From: Streptomyces canus
Lineage (GTDB): Bacteria > Actinomycetota > Actinomycetes > Streptomycetales > Streptomycetaceae
DNA: 64,000 nt
Assembly (NCBI RefSeq): GCF_030816965.1
Contig: NZ_JAUSYQ010000002.1
Coordinates: forward strand, 248,001 to 312,000
Direction of reading: 5' to 3'
A model generated the notes under the pieces. The model had not been told where the DNA came from, searched no databases, and saw only the letters and a list, made by a program, of their open reading frames with translations. Positions 50,850 to 60,387 of this stretch are shown here, in pieces; position 1 is the first letter of the stretch; every line of letters begins with the position of its first letter. The translations under genes were made by a program, and so were the position numbers.

Positions 50850-50930
50850 CGCGCCGCCAGTCCTTCCACGAGGGCACGGCCGAGTCCTTGGTTGGCGCCC
50901 GTGACAAGGGCGGTCCACGCGCATGGCCTT
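50850..50930 (-). pseudogene. SDR N-terminal scrap
   Basis: The minus strand encodes TALVTGANQGLGRALVEGLA, the dinucleotide-binding start (TGxxxGxG) of a short-chain dehydrogenase, joined within a few residues to the DUF35 remnant. Nothing else of the enzyme remains. Confidence 0.65.
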
Positions 50931-51231
50931 GTAGGCGAGTGCGAGAACGCATCCGCGCGGGCCCGACCGACGAAACTGCACGGCCACCTCCCTTGGGCGG
51001 CAGGGGTCTCGTTGATCGGCAGACGATCGCCGGGAGCGTGCCCGGCCCCGCTGCCACGGTGAGACCCAGGGGGCGTACAGGCGTACCTCCGCGGGGTCAT
51101 GGTGATCACCGGTATGCCCCGGCTGAGGGAGCAATACGTCAGCTCTGCAGGCGATGTGATGCTCCGTCAGCCACGGGACCGTGGAAAGACGCCCGCAGGA
51201 CACGGGCGTCATCCACGAGGAAGGATCTGTA

Positions 51232-51810
51232 ATGAGCCGCAGTGCGTCAGCCTCCACCCGTATCCGGGTCGCCGCAGGTGCCGCCGTCCTGATCGCCATC
51301 GCCTGCACCGCCTCCGCCGCGGCCTCCGGCCGTTCGCCCGGGTCCGACGCCTCCGGCGGGTCCCGGGAAGCCGCGGCCCTCACCGGTTCCGCCAAGCTCT
51401 CCCGGACGCTCGGGGACGACATCACCTTCACCTTCGACGCGCACCTCGCCGCCGAACACCGGATGGATCCGGCGAAGGCCACCGGGACCTTCCGCTTCAG
51501 CCACTACCTCGACGGCGAGGGCGCCTGGGCGAAGGGGCGGATCGACTGTCTGGTGACCGGCGGGAAGGTCGCCGTCGCCACCGGTGTCATCACCGGCAGC
51601 GACCTGGCGGGAGCCAAGGGCAAGCGGGTGGGCTTCACCGTGCACGACGTGGGCCGGCACGACCGGTTGGGCTACAGCTGGGCCTCCGTTGGCAACCCTG
51701 TGGAGACCAAGGACCTGCCCAGGTGCGTGAGTTCAGCACCGTTCGAACGCGTGAAGAGCGGCACCGGTGACTTCCAGGTGTTGCCCTGGCAGCCGGACTT
51801 CGTCGAGTAG
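51232..51810 (+). CDS. secreted protein of unknown function
   Basis: The 192-residue protein starts at ATG 51232 after GAGGAAGG. A Sec signal (TRIRVAAGAAVLIAIACTAS) precedes a beta-rich mature domain. DITFTFDAHLAAE, TGTFRFSHYLDGEGAWAKGR, IDCLVTGGKVAVATGVITGS and KRVGFTVHDVGRHDRLGYSW suggest a lipocalin/repeat-like barrel. Two Cys (DCLV, RCVSS) may be bonded. I know similar Streptomyces proteins only as hypothetical. Confidence 0.7.
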   Translation: MSRSASASTRIRVAAGAAVLIAIACTASAAASGRSPGSDASGGSREAAALTGSAKLSRTLGDDITFTFDAHLAAEHRMDPAKATGTFRFSHYLDGEGAWAKGRIDCLVTGGKVAVATGVITGSDLAGAKGKRVGFTVHDVGRHDRLGYSWASVGNPVETKDLPRCVSSAPFERVKSGTGDFQVLPWQPDFVE

Positions 51811-51957
51811 GGGGCACACCGGTACCCTCCTGGCCAGGGGACCGGCGCCCGAAGGGCGGGCGGGCTGCTGGTGTGGTGGTGCAGCTGGGGCGTCGATCGC
51901 ATGGACCGGTCGACCGGCCGACCGCCGCGCTGACAGGTTTGCCGCGGGCCGCCGGGC

Positions 51958-52728
51958 TCAGCGCACGGGAAAGCCGTAGGAGTAGCCCTGCTCCTTGAGC
52001 CGCGGCAGGATCTGGCGCAGGGCCTCGACGGTCTGCGAGCGGTCGCCGCCCGCGTCGTGGAAGAGGATCGTCGGCCCGCCAGGCAACTCCCGTTCCACGG
52101 TGGCGACGATGGCGGCCGTGCCCGGCCGTTCGAAGTCCTTGGAGTCCACGTTCCAGCCGAGCGGGCGCATGCCCCGGGAGGCGGCGAGGTGGCGGCTGTA
52201 GGGGGTGAAGGCGCCGCCGGGGGCCCGGTAGTACATCGGCCGTACGCCCCCGGACGCCTGGGTGATCATGCGTTCGGCGTCCAGTATCTCCTGCGCCTGG
52301 TAGGCCTGGGGCTTCTTGTCCATGGTGGTGTCGTGGGACACCGAGTGGTCGCACAGCCGGTGACCGGCCGCGACCACCTGCTTGACCAGGTCCGGGTGGG
52401 CCTGCGCCTGCGTGCCCACCATGCAGAAGGTGGCCTTGACCCCGTACTGGCCCAGCACATCGAGCACTTGGGGGGTCCACACGGGGTCGGGGCCGTCGTC
52501 GATGGTGATGTTGACCCCGCGCGCCCCCTGGTCCGAGGCGTGCACGATGCCCGACGCGACCGGCTTGACGGCACTTCCCTGCGTGGCCGACGTGGTCGCC
52601 TTGGCCGACGGGCTGCCCAACGCTCCGGCCTGCGCGGTCCACACCGAGGCACCGGCAGCGAGCAACGTCACCCCGAGCGCCGCCCCGAGCACCTTGCCGT
52701 TCCAGCCCCGCCCGCCGTGCCGTGCCAT
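51958..52728 (-). CDS. exported polysaccharide deacetylase (CE4)
   Basis: The 256-residue protein starts at ATG 52728 behind GAAGGCGGGA. A Sec signal or membrane anchor (KVLGAALGVTLLAAGASVWT) and a Ser/Thr spacer lead to a NodB domain with all motifs: NITIDDGPDPVWTPQ (catalytic base Asp-Asp), HSVSHDTT (metal His pair), MYYRAPGG and TILFHDAGG. It should remove N-acetyl groups from chitin-like or peptidoglycan sugars outside the cell. It is monocistronic. Confidence 0.9.
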   Translation of the reverse strand: MARHGGRGWNGKVLGAALGVTLLAAGASVWTAQAGALGSPSAKATTSATQGSAVKPVASGIVHASDQGARGVNITIDDGPDPVWTPQVLDVLGQYGVKATFCMVGTQAQAHPDLVKQVVAAGHRLCDHSVSHDTTMDKKPQAYQAQEILDAERMITQASGGVRPMYYRAPGGAFTPYSRHLAASRGMRPLGWNVDSKDFERPGTAAIVATVERELPGGPTILFHDAGGDRSQTVEALRQILPRLKEQGYSYGFPVR

Positions 52729-52800
52729 GTCCGTCCCGCCTTCACGCAGTTCCTCGCCGATTCCCTGGTCACCTTGCGACCACCTGGCAGGACGAGCGAC

Positions 52801-53224
52801 GGCGGCCACAGGATGCGTCCGTTACCGATCAAGGACAATTTCGGGGGAGTTCACGGACAACCCGGCCGACGGCGGCCGTACGCAGGCCGGTTGGCCCGGA
52901 CGGGCGTCGGGCCGACGGGATTGAGGGGGAGTTCACCGGCGGGCATGAACGCACTCCTGTGCACCCGGGTCGACAGCTGCGGGTCGCCGGATCAGGGCTG
53001 TGTGGTCACTTCCATGAAATGGGCGGAGTCCTCGTGCTCGCCCGGTGCCGCTGGAAGAGGGAGCGGGACACGCGGTCATGCACCACATGCGGTACGGAAC
53101 TGCGTCATCGCCCGTGATCAGGTGATCGCCGAGCCGGCCGGGGGCCGGCAGGGGTACAGGATCCGGCACAACGCTCCCCCGACACGCAAGTGGCCAGGGG
53201 TGACCGGCGCCGGCGAGCTGGGCC
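52801..53224. other. intergenic stretch without a recognisable gene
   Basis: No frame here combines homology with a start signal; several overlapping open frames are codon-bias artefacts. Confidence 0.4.
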
Positions 53225-53480
53225 CGCCCGGGATGGAGGTTGATGTGGGCAGGGTGTCGGCGTTCCCGGGCGTAGTCGAAGGTGTCGCCACTGGGGGCCT
53301 CGGAGGGCTCCGGGCTCCCGCGCAGAGTGACCTGTGCGGCCTCGTACGACGGTGACGCGGTCAGCAGCCCTGGCAGGAAGAGTCCCAGCAGCCCGGTGGC
53401 GTCTCCGCGGTCGGTGACCGGCAGCATCGTCCGCTGCGCGTTGCAGGCGAAACCGGTGCCCCGCGAACCGGCACATCGCG
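53225..53480 (-). pseudogene. PP2C/SpoIIE-type phosphatase scrap
   Basis: LPVTDRGDATGLLGLFLP followed by YEAAQVTLRGSPEPSEAPSG and DTFDYARER matches the linker and first metal-binding strand of Streptomyces SpoIIE-like phosphatases (L.P......GGDtFDYal). The catalytic core after DTFDY is lost, as are the upstream sensor domains. Confidence 0.5.
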
Positions 53481-53969
53481 TCATTCCGAAGGAATGCGAA
53501 ACTCGAATTCGGGACGGTCCCACGGCACGGCGGGCGGGTTCGCGAAGGCGGTCCCGGTCCGCACAGCACCGACGCGGTGGTAGAAGTCCTCGGCGGGAAG
53601 ATGCGACACGACCTTGAGACGGTCGATCCCGGCGGCACGGGCCTCGGACTGCATGTGCGCGACGAGCAGCCGTCCAATACCCCGTCCCTGCGCTTCGTCG
53701 GCGACGAACAGCAGGTCGAGCTCCGGTGGAGCGAGGACGAGCGAGTAGAACCCGAGGACCGGGCCTCCAGGCTCGTCTGCGCCGACAGCCACAAAGGCGC
53801 GGTGTGCCTCGATGTAATCAGGACCGACCCGGTAGCCCGCGACTGCGGCTGCGTACTTACCCTCGTAGGCGCTTGAGCCGCGCACGATCCGCGTGAGCCG
53901 TTTGGCATCCCGCGCGACGGCCCTCCGAATCGTGATCGGTTGGCTGGTCGGGGACGTGCGTGACCTCAT
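53481..53969 (-). CDS. GNAT-family N-acetyltransferase
   Basis: The 162-residue protein starts at ATG 53969 with no clear ribosome site. The acetyl-CoA motif is LDLLFVADEAQGRGIGRLLV, followed by HMQSEARAAGIDRLKVVSHL and the late motif FYHRVGAVRTG. The N-terminal IRRAVARDAKRLTRIVRGSS is a typical GNAT first strand and helix. The substrate is unknown. The next 486 nt (53970-54455) hold no gene I can support. Confidence 0.85.
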   Translation of the reverse strand: MRSRTSPTSQPITIRRAVARDAKRLTRIVRGSSAYEGKYAAAVAGYRVGPDYIEAHRAFVAVGADEPGGPVLGFYSLVLAPPELDLLFVADEAQGRGIGRLLVAHMQSEARAAGIDRLKVVSHLPAEDFYHRVGAVRTGTAFANPPAVPWDRPEFEFRIPSE

Positions 53970-54455
53970 CAGGAGAGTATGTCGCACCGGGGAGTGTCTT
54001 CGTACGGCGGGTCGACTGCTCGGGCAGGCGTTCCTGCACCCGCTCCCGGGAGCGTCTCCCCCAGGCCCCGATCGGCCACACCACTGCCGCCGAATCGGCC
54101 GCCAGCAGCAACCGCACGCCCGCACCGATGCGGAGGAGCTGGGGAACAGGGTGTTCGACGGCAGCGTTCCGAGTGAGCCTCGTGAGGCGGATCATCCTCG
54201 ACCTGTTCGCCGGGCCGGCGGCTGGAGCCACGCTCCCACCGCCCCCGTATGGATCTTCTCCGGTCGGGTTCTCGGGCTGATCGCCTCCCCGCCGTGCCGG
54301 CGTTGTCGATGGCGGCCAAGCGTCTTGGCCTGGCCGACAAAAGTTGTTGATCATGTGACTGCCGGGTCACCCTCGCCTGGCAGGACTCCCCCGGGCCTGC
54401 CGCACGGCACGCACCTGATATCCGGCATCCAGGCCGGCGAACGGTGGTGACCCGC

Positions 54456-56678
54456 TCACTCCGGCAGGACCAGCCGGGCCGTCTCTCCGGGCTGGAGGCC
54501 CACCGAGCGGTCCGGCAGGAGAGAGAAGCCGTACGACGACAGCTCGGGCAGCGGTACCGGGTCGAGCCACAGAGCGCCCTGGCGGGTTTCCAGGCCGGTG
54601 AGTCCGCGCTGGACGAGGTCGAGCGTGCCGGCCATGGCGCCCAGATGGATGCCCTCTGCGGTGGTGCCGCCCTGGAGGTCGGCGATGTCTCCGCGCAGGG
54701 CCTCCTGGCAGTACCTCCAGGCGTCCGCGCGCCGGGCGCGGGCCAGGACCCAGCCGTGGACCAGGCCGCTGAGAGTGGAGCCGTGGCTGGTGCGGGCCAG
54801 GTAGTGATCGACGGTGCGGCGCCAGGTGTCGTCGTCGAGGCGGTGGCCCAACCTCTCGAAGAGGGAGCGGAGCTCGGCCGGGGAGAAGAGGTAGCCGAGC
54901 ACCAGCACGTCGGCCTGTTTGGAGGCCTGGTAACGGTTGTCGCCCTCCGCCTCCAGGATCCGGTCCAGGCGGCGGATGTCCTCGTACCGCTTGCGGTAGG
55001 CGTCCCAGTCGAGTTCGGCGAGGTCGCCATAGCCCTCGAACTGGCTGATGACTCCCTGGTGGAAAGGGACGTGGAGGGTGCGCGAGACGTCCTCCCACTG
55101 TTCGAGTTCGCCCCCGTCCAGGCCCGCACGCTCGACGAGTTCGCGGCGCCTGGGCTCAGGCAAACTCTCCAGCGGCTCAAGCGCGCGGCTCAGCACCCAG
55201 GCTGCGGTGACGTTGGTGTACGCGTTGTCGTCGAGGCCGGGCTCCGAAGCTCCGGGGTAGGCCTCGTGGTACTCGTCGGGTCCGACCACCCCCCGGATGC
55301 GGTGGCGCCGCAGGGACTCGTCGTAGACGGCCGAGTCCGCCCAGAAGCGGGCGATCTCAAGAAGCATCTCCGCACCCTTGGTGTGCAGGAACTCGGTGTC
55401 TCCGCTGGCCTGGCAGTACTGCCACACGTTGTACGCGATCGCCGATCCGACGTGGTGCTGGAGCCGGGAGTTGTCCGGCAGCCAGCGCCCGGAGCGCGGG
55501 TTGAGGTGCAGTTGCTGGGTCTCCTCACGGCCGTCACTGCCGCTCTGCCACGGGTACAGGGCGCCGCGCCGACCGGTGGCGCGCGCCGCCGTGCGGGTCT
55601 GTTCGAGGCGGCGGTGGCGGTAGCGGAGCAGGGCGCGGGACACCTCGGGGAAGTGCAGGTTGAGGTAGGGCAGCACGAACAGCTCGTCCCAGAAGACGTG
55701 TCCGCGGTACGCCTCGCCGTGCAGTCCCCGCGCAGGCACACCGACGTCGAGGTCGGCGGTGTGCGGCGAGAGCGTCTGGAGGACGTGGAAGAGGTGCAGC
55801 CGCAGGATGCGGCCGGGTTCCCCGGGCACGGTCAGGTCGGCGCGCCGCCAGAGCTGGTCCCAGGCCGTGAGGTGTGTCTCCAGGAGATCGTCGAAGCCGG
55901 GGGCGCGGCCGACGCGTTCGACGGCCGCGTGCAGGGGGTCGCTGATCGCGGCGTCGCGTGAGGTGTGCAGGGCGACGACCTTGTCGACGGTCACGGTGCG
56001 GCCCGGTTCCAGGTTCAGGCGCAGCTGCTGGACGGCCCGTGAAGGCTCGTGTCGGACGGCGACCGGGGCGTCGGCGGTGAGACGGACGGCCATGCCGATA
56101 CGGATGTCGGAGGTGCGGGTACGACAACGCAGCCACACCGTCGCCGGGTCGGCAGCGGTTCCCGTGTGCACGTGGGTCAGATGGCGACCGTCCAGATCGC
56201 GGTAGCGCGGCACACCTGCGTTGGTCACACCTCCGTCGAGGGCCGCCTCCACTTCCAGCTCCCCTGTGAGGTTCTCGTAGGTGAGCTCGGTGCGCAGCGC
56301 TGCCAGATGAGGGTCCCCCATGTGCACCAGTCGCAGCCGCTCCAGGAGTCCCGAGGTGAGGTGCAGGACAAGGCGGTGCCCGGTGACCGCCCCCGCGTCC
56401 GGAGTGAGCCACGGTCCCTCGTCGAGGCGGAACCTGAGCGGCAGCCAGTTCGGCAGGTTGACCATGTCCTCGTTCCCGACCGCGCGCCCCGCCACCCGGG
56501 AGGTCAGCCGGTTGTAGCAGCCCGCGACATACGTGCCCGGGTAGTGCACCCCGTCCACGGCGCACTCCGGCAGGGCACCCCGGGTCGCGAAGTACCCGTT
56601 GCCCAGCGTGCACAGCGACTCCCGAAGCCGCTCTTCGGCGGCGTCGTAGCCCTCGTACTCCCAGGTCCGGTCGGTCAC
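54456..56678 (-). CDS. GH65 disaccharide phosphorylase
   Basis: The 740-residue protein starts at GTG 56678. The N-terminal beta-sandwich (TLGNGYFATRGALPE, HYPGTYVAGCYNRLTSRVAG) is followed by the (alpha/alpha)6 barrel with GHVFWDELFVLPYLNLHFPE, SGSDGREE and the catalytic Glu in VVGPDEYHEAYPG. HGSTLSGLVHGWVLAR near the end is the phosphate-binding loop. GH65 phosphorylases split maltose, trehalose or kojibiose with phosphate to release beta-glucose 1-phosphate. The preceding HAD gene, overlapping by 4 nt, would convert that product to glucose 6-phosphate. Confidence 0.92.
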   Translation of the reverse strand: MTDRTWEYEGYDAAEERLRESLCTLGNGYFATRGALPECAVDGVHYPGTYVAGCYNRLTSRVAGRAVGNEDMVNLPNWLPLRFRLDEGPWLTPDAGAVTGHRLVLHLTSGLLERLRLVHMGDPHLAALRTELTYENLTGELEVEAALDGGVTNAGVPRYRDLDGRHLTHVHTGTAADPATVWLRCRTRTSDIRIGMAVRLTADAPVAVRHEPSRAVQQLRLNLEPGRTVTVDKVVALHTSRDAAISDPLHAAVERVGRAPGFDDLLETHLTAWDQLWRRADLTVPGEPGRILRLHLFHVLQTLSPHTADLDVGVPARGLHGEAYRGHVFWDELFVLPYLNLHFPEVSRALLRYRHRRLEQTRTAARATGRRGALYPWQSGSDGREETQQLHLNPRSGRWLPDNSRLQHHVGSAIAYNVWQYCQASGDTEFLHTKGAEMLLEIARFWADSAVYDESLRRHRIRGVVGPDEYHEAYPGASEPGLDDNAYTNVTAAWVLSRALEPLESLPEPRRRELVERAGLDGGELEQWEDVSRTLHVPFHQGVISQFEGYGDLAELDWDAYRKRYEDIRRLDRILEAEGDNRYQASKQADVLVLGYLFSPAELRSLFERLGHRLDDDTWRRTVDHYLARTSHGSTLSGLVHGWVLARARRADAWRYCQEALRGDIADLQGGTTAEGIHLGAMAGTLDLVQRGLTGLETRQGALWLDPVPLPELSSYGFSLLPDRSVGLQPGETARLVLPE

Positions 56679-57445
56679 GTCGGCGTCCCTCCCGCAAGCA
56701 GCTCTTCGAGATCGCGTACGACGACGTCGGCGCCGTGCCGCAGCAGTCTCGCCGCGGTGTCCGGTCCGGCGGCGCGGTCCACGCCGACGACGAGGGCGAA
56801 ACCGCCGTTCCGGCCCGCCTCGACGCCGGCCAGGGCGTCCTCGACGACGGCGACACGTTCGGCGGGCACGCCGGGCCTTCGGGCCGCCTCCAGGAAGAGG
56901 TCGGGCCGGGGTTTGCCCGCCAGTACCAGCCGGGCCGCCTCGCCGCCGTCGACGAGCACGCCGAAGAGGTCCGACACCCCGGCTCCGGCGAGCAGTTCAC
57001 CGGCGTGCCGGGACGCCGAGGCCGCCGCCACCGTCCGGCGCAGGGCACGTACCAGCCGGACGGTCCCCGGGTAGGCGGCGACACCGCGTTCGCGCGGCCG
57101 CCCGGTGAACAGGCGCTCCTTCTCGGCCGCGACGGCGCGCACCGCCTCCTCCGACGCACCGACAGCGCGTGCGGCGAGGAAGGTGGCGGCGCCGTCGAGG
57201 CGGGACTTGCCGTCCCCGTACCGCAGATAGTCGTCCCGCTCATCGAAGGGGCGGCGCAGACCGGGGTTCTCGGGCGGGTTTTCGCGCAGGAAGGCGTCGA
57301 AAGCCGTCTTCCAGGCCGCGGCGTGCACGCGGGCCGAGTCGGTGATCACTCCGTCGGTGTCGAACACCACGGCCCGTACGTCCCGCAGCACGGGTGCGAG
57401 CGTGTCGCGGGACACCACCGGGTGCGGCGGGCGGCGCACCGTCAC
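56675..57445 (-). CDS. HAD-family beta-phosphoglucomutase-like protein
   Basis: The 256-residue protein starts at GTG 57445, overlapping the stop of the broken stress-protein gene upstream (GTGA). HAD motif I is VVFDTDGVITDS (nucleophile Asp), motif II the Ser region TVAAASASRHAG, and motif III/IV GKPRPDLF and VAVVEDALAGVEAG. The cap helix region is the size found in beta-phosphoglucomutases. Coupling to a GH65 phosphorylase is a known functional pairing for alpha-glucoside use or trehalose turnover. Confidence 0.9.
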   Translation of the reverse strand: MTVRRPPHPVVSRDTLAPVLRDVRAVVFDTDGVITDSARVHAAAWKTAFDAFLRENPPENPGLRRPFDERDDYLRYGDGKSRLDGAATFLAARAVGASEEAVRAVAAEKERLFTGRPRERGVAAYPGTVRLVRALRRTVAAASASRHAGELLAGAGVSDLFGVLVDGGEAARLVLAGKPRPDLFLEAARRPGVPAERVAVVEDALAGVEAGRNGGFALVVGVDRAAGPDTAARLLRHGADVVVRDLEELLAGGTPT

Positions 57446-58060
57446 ACCCGCTGGGGGACGACGGCCACCGGGCACTGGGGTGCAGCAGAGTGTGCCCGAC
57501 CCGGCCCAGCTGGACGCCGAAGCGGCCGGACCTGCGCCGCGCCCCGACGATCACCAGGTCCGCGGCGGCCGACCGGTCGAGCAGCACCTTGCGGGCCGAG
57601 CCCTCCACCGTGGTGCGACGCACCCGGACGCCCGGGTGGTCGGCGCTCGCGTCGTGCAGCACGGCGTCGAGCAGGGCGGACGCCCGCTGCTCGTGCTCGT
57701 GGGCCGGGTCCTCGGCCGGCTGAGGGTGATCGGCGCTCGCGTGCGCGGGGCAGCGCCAGGCGCGCAGGGCGTCCAGCGTGCACCCGCGTGCCTCGGCCTC
57801 CCGCAGGGCGAACAGCACCGCTTCACCGGCGGAACGCGGAGTCGCCCGCGCCGAGCAGGATCCGCTCGTGGGTGCCGGCCAGGCCGGCCCGGTCGCCGCG
57901 GACCACGATCAACGGGCAGTGCGCGCGGGCCGCCACGGCCAGGCTCACCGAGCCGAGCAGCAGACCGGTCAGCTCGCCCCGGCCCCGGGAACCGGTCACC
58001 AGGGCATGGGCGTTGTGGCCTGTTGCGAGCCGGGCCTCGGGCGAGGGCCGATCGGAGGTC
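57442..58060 (-). pseudogene. universal stress protein, broken
   Basis: The end of the first USP domain remains (ALVTGSRGRGELTGLLLGSV, SLAVAARAHCPLIVVRG, with the G-x2-G-x9-G ATP pattern). After a frameshift near 57825 most of the second domain follows (AVLFALREAEARGCTLDALR, RSAAADLVIVGARRRSGRFG), and after a one-base shift near 57485 the end CPVAVVPQRV. About 100 N-terminal residues are missing and replaced by a tandem repeat. Confidence 0.8.
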
Positions 58061-58093
58061 ACGGACGTCACGGACGTAACTGACGTAACGGAC
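58058..58093. repeat. four 9-bp tandem repeats
   Basis: GTCACGGAC, GTCACGGAC, GTAACTGAC and GTAACGGAC follow one another without gaps. They occupy the place where the N-terminal part of the stress-protein gene should be; read on the minus strand they give repeated Ser-Val-Thr. Confidence 0.8.
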
Positions 58094-58131
58094 GTTCCAG
58101 GGGTTGTGCCGCCCACCACAGACCGGCCGTC

Positions 58132-58142
58132 GGCCGTTCGGC
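58132..58142. promoter_or_regulatory. candidate dormancy-regulator box
   Basis: The minus strand reads GCCGAACGGCC, an 11-bp match to the core shared by the boxes at 60104 and 61730. It lies just upstream of the broken stress-protein gene that leads the HAD/GH65 operon. Confidence 0.4.
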
Positions 58143-58196
58143 GATGCCCTTCAGCTGGGCACCACGAGGTCAGGGATGGGGCGGGACACGTGCACG

Positions 58197-59924
58197 CTAC
58201 CGCTCCCCCACCGGCACCCGCCACACCAGCGTGGTGCCGCCGTCGGGCGGACTGCTCAACTCCATTTCACCGCCCAGCTGTTCGGCCCGTTCGGCCATGT
58301 TGAGCAGTCCGCTGCGGCGGCCGTCGGCCGGAATGCCCACGCCGTTGTCGGCGACCGTCAGGCGCAGTTGGCGGCCGTCGCACTCCAGCGCCAGGTCGAC
58401 GCGGTCGGCCTGGGCGTGCCGGGCGATGTTGGTGAGGGCCTCGGAGAGCACGGCCAGCGCATGGTCGGCGATCTCGCGCGGCACGTCGGTGTCGAGCAGT
58501 CCCTCCATGCGCAGGCTGGGCGCGAAGCCCAGCACCGGCGCCGCCTCACCGGCCGCCCGTACGACCCGGGCGCGCAGTCCCGTCCCGGCCCCGCCGTCAC
58601 GTGCCCGCAGCCCGAAGATCGTCGACCTGATGATCTTGATGGTCTCGTCCAGGTCGTCCACCGCCCGGACCACGCGCTCGGACGCCTCGGGATGCTCGAT
58701 GAACCGGCCGGCGCTCTGCAGGGTCATTCCCGTGGCGAACAACCGCTGGATCGCCAGGTCGTGCAGGTCACGGGCGATCCGGTCACGGTCCTTGAGCACC
58801 GCGATCTGCTCGACGTCCTGGCGCCGCTGCGCCAGTTCCATGGCGACGGCGGCCTGCGCGGCGAAGCCTTGGAGGGTCTCGGTCTCCGTCGTGGTGAACT
58901 CCGGCCGACCGGCTTCCCGTGCCAGCAGAAGCACGCCTCGGACTCCGTTCTCGCCCTTGCCGATGGGCACGGCCACGGCGGGGCCGAGTCCCTGGAAACG
59001 GGGCGGTTCCGGGGTGATGCGTTCGTCGTGGGAGACGTCCGTACTGACGGCCGGGGCGGCGGTGGAGAAGGCCAGCCCCATCAAGGTCGCGTCCATCGGG
59101 AGCACGAGCCCCTTGTGCGCGTCGGAATCCAGCCCGACGGCGATCTCCACGGCGAGCGACCCGGTGTCCTCCATGGGGGACGCGACCGCGGCCAGCGCCG
59201 ATCCGGTGATCTCGGCGGCCCGCTCGGCGATCAGGCCGAGCACGTCGGTGCGCCCGCCGCCGGACATGAGGCTGTGGGTGACCTCCGCGTTCGCCCGCAG
59301 CCAGCGCTCCCGCAGGCGGGAGTCCTCATAGAGGCGGGCGTTGTCGATGGCGACGCCGGCCGCCACCGCCAGGGTCGAGAGAACGGACTCGTCTTCCTCG
59401 TCGAACTGCGCGCCACCCCGCTTCTCGGTGAGGTACAGGTTGCCGAAGACCTGGTCGCGCACCCGGATGGGCACGCCGAGGAAGCTGTTCATCGGTGGAT
59501 GGTGGTCCGGGAACCCGTATGACGAGGGATGCTCGGAGATCTTCGTCAGGCGCAGCGGCTCGGGATGGCGGATCAGCTCACCGAGGATGCCGTGGCCCTC
59601 CGGGAAGGGGCCGATCCGGGCGATCTGCTCCTCGGTGACCCCGACCGTGTGGAAGGCGGAGAGCCGCCTGCCGTCCGGACCGATCACACCGAGGGCCGCG
59701 TACTCCGCGTCGACCAGCACCCCGGCGGCTTCGACGATGCTGTGCAGCGCCTGCTCCAGATCCAGCTCGCGGCCGACCGAGAGCACCGCCTCCAGCAGGC
59801 TGTGCACCCGGTCCCGGGTTCCACGGGCCGCGTCCAGCCTCGCCTGAAGCTCCTCCAAGAGCTCGTCCAGCCTCAGCTGCGGCAGCCGTACACGGGCCTC
59901 CTGCGGCTCCTGGGAGCTTGCCAC
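58197..59924 (-). CDS. GAF-GAF sensor histidine kinase of the DevS/DosT type
   Basis: The 575-residue protein starts at GTG 59924, 5 nt after GAGGAGA. Two GAF domains (~55-200 and ~220-365; FPEGHGILGELIRHPEPLRL and GVRGVLLLAREAGRPEFTTT) precede the HisKA_3 helix with RIARDLHDLAIQRLFATGMT (phospho-His) and a HATPase (SEALTNIARHAQADRVDLAL, GVGIPADGRRSGLLNMAERA). There is no membrane helix. DevS-type kinases sense O2, NO, CO or redox through haem in GAF-A; haem ligands cannot be assigned by eye. No response regulator gene lies in the window. Confidence 0.9.
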   Translation of the reverse strand: MASSQEPQEARVRLPQLRLDELLEELQARLDAARGTRDRVHSLLEAVLSVGRELDLEQALHSIVEAAGVLVDAEYAALGVIGPDGRRLSAFHTVGVTEEQIARIGPFPEGHGILGELIRHPEPLRLTKISEHPSSYGFPDHHPPMNSFLGVPIRVRDQVFGNLYLTEKRGGAQFDEEDESVLSTLAVAAGVAIDNARLYEDSRLRERWLRANAEVTHSLMSGGGRTDVLGLIAERAAEITGSALAAVASPMEDTGSLAVEIAVGLDSDAHKGLVLPMDATLMGLAFSTAAPAVSTDVSHDERITPEPPRFQGLGPAVAVPIGKGENGVRGVLLLAREAGRPEFTTTETETLQGFAAQAAVAMELAQRRQDVEQIAVLKDRDRIARDLHDLAIQRLFATGMTLQSAGRFIEHPEASERVVRAVDDLDETIKIIRSTIFGLRARDGGAGTGLRARVVRAAGEAAPVLGFAPSLRMEGLLDTDVPREIADHALAVLSEALTNIARHAQADRVDLALECDGRQLRLTVADNGVGIPADGRRSGLLNMAERAEQLGGEMELSSPPDGGTTLVWRVPVGER

Positions 59925-60103
59925 CTGCGTCTCCTCGGTTCCCTCGGACGGGCTGACACCGGCCGCTCCGGTCGTGGACCACGCTACCGGCCGACGGCAG
60001 GTGACGGTGCGAGTTCGGATCCGGCGGCAGAGGGCCCGGTGGCCGCCTTTGCCGTGACCGGACGCCTGACGGGCATCCGCCCCTACCCCGCAGGGCCGCA
60101 CTG

Positions 60104-60118
60104 AGGCCGTTCGGCCCT
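60104..60118. promoter_or_regulatory. candidate dormancy-regulator box
   Basis: On the minus strand it reads AGGGCCGAACGGCCT, sharing GGGCCGAACGGCC exactly with the site at 61730-61742. It lies in the divergent region between the kinase gene and the hibernation-factor-like gene, 111 nt before an alternative start at 60229. Confidence 0.5.
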
Positions 60119-60387
60119 GTGCCGGGGACGGACAGCACCTGCCGGGCGGATCCGGCGGTGTTCCACGCTGAGGCCACGTCCTGACCGAGGAGCCGAACCG
60201 GGTCCGCCGAGCCGAGGAGCGCAGCGTCATGGTCCGTTGCCTGCACGACTTCCGCGAGGGCCGCCGGGACGTGGCCGTCTGGAGACGGGCCGGGCGGCGC
60301 TGTCCGACACCGTGGACAGCGACAGCCGGTGAGGCACGCCGTACCGGACCGGCAGCACTCACCGAACGATCACAGGGAGCGGATCAC

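Noticed and set aside
58058..58093. CRISPR-like repeat
   Set aside because: The units are 9 bp, contiguous and without spacers; this is a simple tandem repeat. No CRISPR array or cas gene is present in the window.
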